Of a DNA stretch of 64,000 nucleotides, positions 55,920-64,000 are shown piece after piece; position 1 is the first letter of the stretch; the number at the start of each line of letters is the position of its first letter. Below the pieces are notes generated by a model. It had not been told where the DNA came from. It was given only the letters and a program-made list of their open reading frames with translations, and did no database searches. The DNA lies in contig OZ005619.1 of assembly GCA_963930655.1 (NCBI GenBank), positions 7,050,501 to 7,114,500 on the forward strand, written 5' to 3'. The translations under genes were made by a program, and so were the position numbers. This DNA is from Myrica gale. Lineage: Eukaryota > Streptophyta > Magnoliopsida > Fagales > Myricaceae.

Positions 55920-56853
55920 TCCTCAGACAACTGGTGGAAAAAGACTACACAATTAACCTCAAAGATTTACAGTTGACAATTACAGACACTCGAGGGAAGG
56001 TGGTCACTCGAGTCCAGATGGCAAAGAATATGATGTTTCCTCTCGCAATTCAGCATGATACGCCAAGGTGTCTGAGCGCTATCATCAACATCAAATATTG
56101 GTTGTGGCATCTAAGGTATGAACATCTCAATTTTGAAAGCCTGAAGCAACTGAGAAACAAGAAGATGGTGAATGGTTTACCCAACATCCACCACCCAAAT
56201 GAGATGTGTGAAAGCTGTGTTCTCAGCAAGCAACATAGAAATGCCTTTGGAAAACAAGTTGATTGGAGAACAACCATGCCACTTGAAGTAGTACATACAT
56301 AGTATGTGGTCCGTTGAAGCCAATTTCAAATGGACAAAATCGATACTTCCTCACCTTCATCGACGACTATAGTAGGAATACTTGGGTCTTTTTTCTCAAG
56401 ATGAAGTCAGAAGTATTTTGCATCTTCAAAGAGTTCAAAGCTCTTGTGGAGAGGCAAAGTGGCTACCGCATCAAGACTCGACAATCAGATCAAGGTGGTG
56501 AATACACAACGGGTGCTTTCCAAGAATTTCTTATGCAGAAAGGAATCAAACATCAGTTTATACCAGCCTACACTCCCCAGTTGAATGGTGTGGCTGAGAG
56601 GAAGAACTGCATTATCCTTAACATGGCCAGAAGCATGTTGAAGGATAAAGATATGCCCAAGACTTTATGGGCTGAAGTAGTTTTATGTGCAGTTTATCTG
56701 CTCAATAGATGTCCTACCAAAAGCTTAGATGTAAAGACTCCACAAGAAGCTTGGAGTACTCACAAGCCCAACGTGAGTCATCTTAGAGTATTTGGCTCTA
56801 TTGCTTACACAAAGATCCCAGAAGCAAGACGAACCAAGCTTGAAGATAAATGA
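55920..56853 (+). pseudogene. Ty1-copia element 3, GAG-pre-integrase and integrase
   Basis: The pre-integrase zinc-binding region is visible as WLWHLRYEHLNFESL with CESCVLSKQHR. The integrase core has FLTFIDDYSRNTWVFFL (first Asp), RQSDQGGEYTT (second Asp) and TPQLNGVAERKN (Glu), so the DDE triad survives. YLLNRCPTKSLDVKTP and VFGSIAYT mark the C-terminal side. Breaks: a stop at 56300 between the domains and TGA after KLEDK at 56853. It inserts element cDNA into the genome in active relatives. Confidence 0.82.
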
Positions 56854-57332
56854 GAGAATTGTATCCTTGTTGGATACGGTGACAGAACAATGGGATATCG
56901 GTTATACAATCTCATCACCAAGAAAGTGATTTTCAGTAGGGATGTCAGTTTTGAAGAAAATGAATCCTAGAAATGGGACCAAACTGAAACATCAAGAAGC
57001 TCAGAATTAATCCTTGATGGAGAAGAGATAGCAGAAACAAGTGAAGTAGAGCCACTAGAGCTCGGAGATCAACAGACATCTCCACGTGGTCTCCCCTCAC
57101 CACAGAGGTATGAAGCTCCATTATATGAGCAGGGGGAGCAACAACTCCCTCCACCTGAAGTTACAGATGAAGTACCACCTCCAGTTTAAGAGCCCCAACC
57201 AAGAAGGTCTGGAAGAGGCCCCCCATTGATTATGTCAGGGAGATATCCATAATCAGACTATATTCTATATAGTTATGAGGGGAGCCAGAAACTTTCCAGG
57301 AAGCTCAGACTCACACAGACAAAGAAAAATGG

Positions 57333-58792
57333 ATGCAAGCTATGCATGAAGAAATGAGTTCGTTGCAGAAGAATCAGACCTATGAGTTGGTTAGACTTCC
57401 CAAAGGAAAGAAAGCACTGAGAAATAAGTGGGTACTAAAGCTGAAGAAAGATAGTCATGGAAAGATTGTGAAGCACAAAGATCGACTAGTCGTCAAAGGA
57501 TTCAAACAGAAGAAATGAATCAACTTCGACAAGATTTTCTCACCAGTAGTAAAGATGACCTCAATTCGAGTAATATTCGAATTGACATCATGTTTAAACT
57601 TGGAGATTGAACAGATGGACATGAAGACAACATTTCATCATGGAGATTTAGAGGAAGAAATCTACATGGAACAATCGGAAGGATTTGAAGTTACAGAGAA
57701 AGAGCATTTGGTCTGCAAATTGAAGAAAATTCTCTACGGCCTCAAGCAAGCACCAAGACAGTGGTACAAGAAGTTTGATTCTTTCATGGTAGGCCATGAT
57801 TACAAAAGGGCAACAGTATATCAGTGTGTCTATGTTCGCAGTATATCAGTATTTCATGGTAGGCCATGATTACAAGTTATGATATGTTGATTGTTGGTCA
57901 AGATGCTGGTATGATCAGAAGACTCAAGGAAGAATTATCTAAGTCCTTCGACATGAAGGACTTAGGTCCCGCTCAATAGATTCTTGGCATGCAGATCTTC
58001 AGAGATAGGAAAGTCAGAAAGTTATGGTTATCACAAGAGAAGTATGTTTAATAAGTGATCAGCAGATTCAACATGGAAAATGCCAAGCCGGTTACAACTC
58101 CATTACCAAATCATTTCAAGCTGTACAAACGTTCATGTCCCTCATCGAGGAAAGAGATGGAAGCAATCCCCTACTCATCAATAGTAGGAAGTCTGATGTA
58201 TGCAACGGTTTGTACAAGACCAGACATTGCTCATGTTGTAGGTGTTGTGAGCAGATTTCTCTCGAACCCAGGAAGAGAACACTGGGAAGCAGTCAAATGG
58301 ATCTTTAGATACCTAAAGGGTATACTAAAGTTATGCTTTTGTTTTGGGGAAGCTGAACCAGTATTAGAAGGATATACAGACTCAGATATGGCAGGTGATC
58401 CTGACACAAGAAATTCTACATCTGATTATCTTTTCACTTTCGTAGGGGGAGCTATTTCATGGCAATCAAAACTGCAGAAATGCATTGCTTTGTCTACAAC
58501 AGAGGCAGAGTACATTGTCGCAGCAGAAGCTGGGAAGGAAATGTTGTGGTTAAAGTGGTTTCTCCAAGAACTTCGACTTAAGCAAACTGAGTACAAAGTG
58601 CATTGTGATAGTAAGGGTGCTTTGGATTTGAGCAAGAACTCAATGTACCATGCTCGCACAAAGCATATCGACATTCGCTATCATTGGATACGTGAGGTGA
58701 TGGATCAACAACTATTGAAACTTGTGAAGATCCACACAGATGAGAACCCTGCTGACATGTTAACCAAGACTGTTACGAGAGAGAAAGCTTGA
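57333..58792 (+). pseudogene. Ty1-copia element 3, reverse transcriptase and RNase H
   Basis: MSSLQKNQTYELVRLPKGKK and LRNKWVLKLK open the RT. After a stop at 57518 come EQMDMKTTFHHGDLEEEIYM and LYGLKQAPRQWYKKFDSFM. The catalytic Y-V-D-D is destroyed where a block around TTTCATGGTAGGCCATGATT is duplicated (57785 and 57853). RNase H from 58055 is one long open frame: MATVCTRPDIAHVVGVV-like region, RYLKGILKLCFCF, YTDSDMAGDPDTRNSTS, STTEAEYIVAAEAG, HCDSKGALDLSKN, HARTKHIDIRYHW, to REKA-stop at 58792. Retrofit/Ale-like by overall style, tentatively. Confidence 0.82.
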
Positions 58793-58833
58793 GTTATGCA
58801 GGAACATAGCTCGCATGGATCCCAACTGAAGAG

Positions 58834-59105
58834 TGTTAGATTGAATTCTTCTCCTACATATATATATATATATATTGTAGTAAATCCTTAGATCAAATCT
58901 AAAGGCTGACTTCCTTCTACCATCTCATAACCTGAAGTTTTAATGTTCAAGGTTAAGGCTTTTAAAAGATGTTTGTCACTTAAGCTTAAGGTAAAATCGG
59001 GAAAACAATCAAAATGGATGAGACCATTATGAAGGCTTGACTCGATAATTCCTAAGATATTTGTGCTGTAGTTTGTGAACCTAGCATCACTTAGCCACAG
59101 AAGGA
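58834..59105 (+). repeat. Possible start of 3' LTR of copia element 3, with (AT)n
   Basis: TGTTAGATTGAATTCTTC follows a purine-rich AACTGAAGAG, the usual place for the LTR. An (AT)n microsatellite is at 58857-58876. No matching 5' LTR or second end could be found, so the boundary is tentative. Confidence 0.35.
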
Positions 59106-59113
59106 CAAAAGCA

Positions 59114-59640
59114 TCAACTCCTCTGCGAGTTAATAGTTTTACTGCAACTTGAACTAAAGAAGACTAACACATCATCAATATAGACAATGATAAAATGACT
59201 ATAAGGGTTAAAAATGTCGTTCATGATATTTTGAAATTCACTTGGAGCATTTTTCAGACCAAAGGGCATTACATTCCATTCGTAATGACCGAAGGGTGTG
59301 GTGAATGTTGTTTTGTACCTATCAGGCTCGTGGAATTGGATTTGATAGAAGCCGCTCTTCATATCAAATTTACTAAAAACTGTGGCTGCTGACAAACGAC
59401 CGATGAGACCGCGTTTGTTAGGAATGGGATAACGAATCCATTGAAGGACCTTGTTCAATGGTTTGTAGTTGATTACCATGAGAGGAACTCCTCGTTCTAT
59501 TTCTGCATTTTTGTAAACATAAAAAGCAGAACAAGACCAAGGGGATTTACTATGACGAATGATGCCTTTACTTAAAAAATCATGGATTTCCTTCTTGCAG
59601 ACTTCCATCATCTCTTGATTCATCTGGATGGGACAAGCTT
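59114..59640 (-). pseudogene. Endogenous pararetrovirus (Caulimoviridae) reverse transcriptase fragment
   Basis: A minus-strand frame with the Caulimoviridae RT signature: the conserved stretch before the palm (SPWSCSAFYVYKN), INYKPLNKVLQWIRYPIPN, FSKFDMKSGFYQIQ, TPFGHYEWNVMPFGLKNAP, and the YIDD catalytic box near its end. It is cut off about 10 residues after YIDD, so the thumb and RNase H are absent. Order and sequence style suggest a virus copy integrated into the plant genome rather than a gypsy element. It is broken at both sides and cannot encode a whole enzyme. Confidence 0.82.
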
Positions 59641-59695
59641 TAGTGGGAATATTTTTCTCACTAAAATCTAGTTCGTAAGGGAGTTTTACTATGTG

Positions 59696-60313
59696 CTACT
59701 TTCTATGCCAGAAAGCATTTGGAACATCATAACAGATTTGCTGTTCTAATTTTACCTGAAATGACTTAATTTGTTGCTGAAGGAATTGACTTAAGAGTTG
59801 TTCTTCAATTCTTTTGCATTTGATTTCTTCCTTAAGAAAATTGAGATGTTGAGTTTTGCTTACAATAAAATTTAAAGTTTTACTTATAGAGGCTTCCTGT
59901 AACAAGGTAAGTTCTCTAGGACTGGGTGGACTAATGAATTCAAAGGTGACCTTTTGACCTAAGATTGTGGTTGTAAGACCCTCGCTACTTGTGGTGAAGG
60001 AATACAACATACAGATAAAAGGAGTACCTAAAATGATGTTTTGATCTGGCAAATTTTTTACTAAAACGAAAGATGACTTAAAGTAACCATTATCTTTACA
60101 GATATGTGCTTTAGATAACTTGAATTGGATACCCATCGAACTACCATTGGCAGAATGAAGACGTTCCTTTGTCTTCTCATAGTATTTGGTGGGTATAAGA
60201 CCTTCCTGGATACAATTGAGATCAGCACCTGAGTCAATCAGAGCTATAACCTCAAAGGAGTATTCAAAGTTTACTATGATGGTTACTTTTGAATGCCATT
60301 TTTGAAAATGCAT
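59696..60313 (-). pseudogene. Endogenous pararetrovirus aspartic protease region
   Basis: The minus-strand frame carries the retropepsin active-site motif (ALIDSGADLNCI) about 30 residues in, and ILGTPFI further on. The protease matures the viral polyprotein. It is separated from the RT region by a stop near 59695. The upstream stretch to 60900 has coiled-coil-like frames broken by stops. Confidence 0.78.
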
Positions 60314-60899
60314 TCTGTTGATGATACTAAGGAATTGTTGGTTATCCTCTGGAGTATCATGGAGAAGGGGAACTGCAGGCTGAGCAGGTTCTGGTTCGGA
60401 TTCCTAATCAGGCTATTCAGACTCTGAATTTTGACTTTGTTTTAATTCCTGATTGATTTTAAGAATTAAAACTTATTGTTCTAGAGTTTTGTGTTAAATT
60501 TTTAACTCACAAAGTTCTAGTTTTACTTGTTTACTCTATAAATCTCGTAATATGACAGGTTTAGAGGTTTTCTTAAACTTGTCTAAGATTTTATTAAGAC
60601 TGAGCTGTGTTTCAGGGATTTTTAATTTACTTTCTTTTTTGTTTAACGCATTTTTTAAATTTGGAGAGATATTGAGCCTTGAGCTCAGGATCCTCAACTT
60701 TGTCGATTAAATCGAACAAAAATTCTTCTTGTTGACTTAAAATATTCAAAGTTTTACCTGGGTGATAACAACTATCTTGACATCCTAATTTCTGGTTATG
60801 GTGTCAGATTCTGTGTCGGTACTAGGGTTGGAACTAGAATTAGAGGACGAGACGTCGTCTATTTCTAAATCACTACCACTAGAATCTCTTAATCCTAAG

Positions 60900-61178
60900 A
60901 TGGCAAACAATTTTACTTTTTTCTTGCTGGAGTGTCTAAAGAATTAATATTTTCTTTAACTCGACATTCAGAACTGTAATGACCTAGTTTTTTACATTTG
61001 TAGCATATGATTTTACTTTTTTCATTGGATTTCTTCCTAAAGGTTTTTTTTGTAGAATTTAGGTTTACTAGGTTTACTTTCTTCAGGAAGTGTGTAATTC
61101 CTTGATGACTTTTTGTGGTATTTGTGTGATTTTCTAAAAGAAGACCTTTCTTTGTGGTGTTTCCTAAGGGATGGTGCT
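60900..61178 (-). pseudogene. Endogenous pararetrovirus coat-protein C-terminus with zinc knuckle
   Basis: A Lys/Arg/Ser-rich basic stretch precedes a CCHC knuckle (CYKCKKLGHYSSEC, about 60967-61012), the usual end of the pararetroviral coat protein, which binds packaged nucleic acid. Coat, protease, RT in this order matches Caulimoviridae. The fragment is cut at 61178 by the LTR insertion; the rest of the viral genome is not in the window. Confidence 0.72.
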
Positions 61179-63891
61179 TGTGAGACCCCGATTTTCTCCT
61201 ACGTAATTGCTTATGTATTTTCTTTTATTTCCAATGTAATAGCTTTTATTTCTTCATGGGGCTTTGTTTTTGGCCAATGTATGGCCTAATCCTTATGTTA
61301 TGGAATTTCGATTAAAATGAGATTTTATTTCATAAAATCTCTTTAAATAATTTTAATGTCATTTTATGCAAGTATAAATTATATTTATATTAGGAGCCGA
61401 AATTTCAAGTAAGTTTCTCTCTTACAAATTTATATTTTTCATTTACTTAATATGATTCATGGACCAGAGAATTTGAATTATGATTTAATAATTTCCTTGT
61501 ATAAGCCGAAATTTATTAATAGATTAAATGATGAAATTCTTTTGAATACATGGATCGAATATTTTATATCTTTTATATGTGACATGTATTATTATCATGT
61601 GGCCTATATTATTAATAGAATTTCCATTTGAATATTCATTGATAAGCTATGTAGTTATGTGATAATTCTAGAGGTGATTAAATTGATAAGCACATTTGCT
61701 TATCATAGTGATAAGCAAGCATGATAAGTTAGGAAACTTTTAGAGTGATAAGGCCTTGTGATTATTGTAGAGATAGGCTAGGGCCATTATCACATGATAA
61801 GATATCATGCTTATGAGGTGATAAGCTATTGGAATGGATAGATAAGTAAGAGAGCTTATAAAGTGATAAGTTAGGTGAGAGAGAAAAACCAAGTTGAAAG
61901 TTGGTTGCAATTTAATGTGGAAGTAACTAGGTTGGTTGAAAAGCAACCAAACTAAGTAAAAGACAAGGCATTTACTTGAAAGGCTATAGGGTGAATTTGA
62001 AAAGCCATAAAGTAAGGCCATGTGAAGTGTAAGAAGGTGTAAGAAGTGTAAGAGTGATAAGACAATGCATTGAAGTAAAAGAGAAGAGAAAAAGCAAGGG
62101 AGAAGGAGTGAATGTCGATGGATGCATGGGAGGAAAGAGAATGAGGAAATTCAAATGCAAGACAAGCTTTTGGAGACAATTGATGTAAGAGAAAAAGGTG
62201 AAAAGAAATAAAAGAGAGAGAGAAGACTAAGTCCTTGCTTGGTCGGCCAACACCCCCCCCATTCATCCCCTCTTCCTCTTTCTTTTGCTCTCTTGTCAAT
62301 TCACTCTCTCAAACTTTATGTCATAGCCTTAAATTGCCTTGGGAGACTCAATCTCTCACAACTCTCTTGCATTTCTCTTGACCGAACCACTCATGCATTT
62401 CACTCTCCAAACTCTTCTCTCTTGGCCGAATATTGCAAGCTCTCTCAACTCTCTCCCATTTTCAAGCTCTTAGCCGAACCTCACACTCAAGATTCAAGGT
62501 TTTTTCCTTTTCATCTTGCACCTAAACCACTTTCTTCTAGCTTACCAAATCACATTCTAAAAGCCAAGTTAAATCTCTCTTGGTGCAAACACAATCCTTC
62601 CTTGAAAACCCTAGCCATCTGACACCATTTCTCTTCAAGCTTACCATGTTCTCTTAACCACGATAGAACTTCCTTTTAAATCAAGCTTGGACATTTCTAA
62701 GGAGGGTGGACCGAATCTTTGAAGGAAGAAAGGACAGGAAGAGTTGGTAAAGGTTGAAGGTAAGTTTAGTTTTATTGATGATCTTGCCTTAAGCTTCACA
62801 CATACTAACCAAAGGTACTTTATTTTCTAGGTGCTCAAGCTCGGATAGACAACAAGGTAAGAACAATGTGATGTTGTTGGTATAGCTCAAGTGACCGAAT
62901 GAGTTGTTTGTGGATCTTGATGTTTAGGTCGTAAAATGCCTTGATGATTGTTAGATCTTGGATGCTTAAGAACCCTAGGTTGTTTACATGCTAGATCTAA
63001 CCATGGAAACCCTAGATCTAAGGTTGTATGAAAAGAAAAAGGCAAATGAAGAACAATGTATGCTAAAGGAAGTTAGATCTAAGTTTTGATGTGTTGGGTT
63101 GATGAAAGTTGATTACTTTGTTTAGATCTATGGATGTTAGTGTGTATAAAGAGTAGATCTAATGTTGATGGAATTATTTGATGAAAAGATTAAGTATATG
63201 CATGCTAGTTAGGTCACAATGCAAAGGATGTGCATGTTATGATTTTTAGCATGAAAAAGGTAACATTTTGGGGTATGGCCGAATATGAGCTATGTAGGAT
63301 TTCATGTATAGTTTTGAATATGTTTAAATCTGGACATTGGCCATGACATGTGCAAGATTTATGACCCCAATGCATGGTAGATGATTATATTAAGTATTAG
63401 ATGCATGCATATTGAAGGAAACAAAAGAAACCTAATCATTTGGGTGAAAGCATGTGTTGGCCGAATGCTATGAGTATGATGTATTGTGTTGGTGCTTTGA
63501 TTTATAGATCCTAGGTTGTGAAATTGTTGAATGGAGGATGAGATCACCATTGGAGTAAAAGTTGTGATTAATTGGTGCATAAATGGTAGTGGCCGAATGT
63601 TATAGTAATAATGAAACCCTAAGTACAATTTATGATTTATGGATTTTCATTATTGTGATGGATAAGGAAATTAGAGTTTAGGCTAGTTCGAATAGATATT
63701 GAAGAACCATGATCTTTTGATTAAATATTATTGGGAACCCTAGTTAAGATTTAATCATAGTTGAATATAAGGTTTTAATGGAGTACGTGTAATAAAAAGA
63801 GACTTAGGTTTAATTCTAAACCTATGAGTATTATTTAACCCTAATCGAGGCATGCACATGGATATATATTTTTATTTCAATAAAAATATTG
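61179..63891 (+). mobile_element. Gypsy-type LTR (partial), interrupted at its far end
   Basis: Starts TGTGAGACCCCGATTTTC at 61179, the same end style as the solo LTRs at 303-7918 and 20373-23461, and inserted in the pararetrovirus. About 2.7 kb is visible before a SIRE LTR enters. Its body is non-coding, with GATAAG-rich repeats (61680-61880). Whether it is solo or part of a full element cannot be told here; the palindrome array of its relatives is absent from the first 600 bp. Confidence 0.65.
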
Positions 63892-64000
63892 TGAGTCTTA
63901 AAGACAACCCAAGAGGGGGGGTGAATTGGGTTTTTCAAAAACTTTTGAACTCTTTTGCACACAAACCCAAAATGTTCTAATCAATATCTAAGAAAAACTA
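63892..64000 (-). repeat. SIRE-like LTR, partial at window end
   Basis: TGAGTCTTAAAGACAACCC and AAGAGGGGGGGTGAATTGGG match the LTR end block seen at 13719, 18723 and 47985, followed by the expected TTTTTCAAAAACTTTTG. It continues past the window. Confidence 0.75.

Overview
This window is plant nuclear DNA, most likely eudicot. It has spliced plant genes (11-exon histidyl-tRNA synthetase, phytoglobin exons, LRR-receptor-kinase fragment), SIRE/Maximus-like Ty1-copia elements with an extra env-like ORF, long Ty3-gypsy-type solo LTRs, CACTA, PIF-Harbinger and Mutator-type elements, LINE remnants and an endogenous pararetrovirus. It is mostly nested transposons with one apparently intact gene.

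Layout. 1-12 kb: a SIRE-like copia element (+), whose reverse transcriptase is split by a solo LTR (303-7918, 5-bp target duplication GCTTA), itself split by a second solo LTR (4242-7279, ATTAT). 12.1-13.3 kb: a MULE transposase scrap and a GRF-zinc-finger-like remnant. 13.7-20 kb: a second SIRE-like element (-), with most of pol deleted but the env-like ORF retained. 20.4-23.5 kb: a near-identical inverted twin of the 3-kb solo LTR. 23.6-24.7 kb: LINE remnant. 26.4-34.1 kb: organellar-type histidyl-tRNA synthetase (-). I could join 11 exons in phase into 519 codons. 35.6-44.0 kb: a mixed block (Harbinger transposase pseudogene, phytoglobin lacking its last exon, Mutator MITE, AT-rich tandem repeat, LRR-kinase fragment) flanked by inverted related repeats. 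44.3-51.5 kb: a CACTA element carrying a SIRE solo LTR and a Mutator MITE. 51.6-53.3 kb: MITEs, a tandem duplication, and a copy of histidyl-tRNA synthetase intron 2. 55.0-58.8 kb: a decayed copia polyprotein. 59.1-61.2 kb: pararetrovirus fragment (-), cut by another gypsy-type LTR from 61.2 kb, which is itself entered by a SIRE LTR at 63.9 kb.

The most interesting signals are cis-regulatory-looking palindrome arrays in the transposons. The gypsy-type solo LTRs carry paired GTGTCGACAC palindromes whose starts are 21 bp apart in all 13 pairs I could index (two DNA turns), in 97-bp-scale units. The SIRE-like elements carry CGGTCGACCG clusters upstream of the LTR TATA box and again, with their own TATA-like box, between pol and the env-like ORF, which suggests an internal promoter for that ORF. 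The CACTA element carries a third palindrome class, CGTYCGRACG. Positions and splice sites were read by hand; no database search was run.
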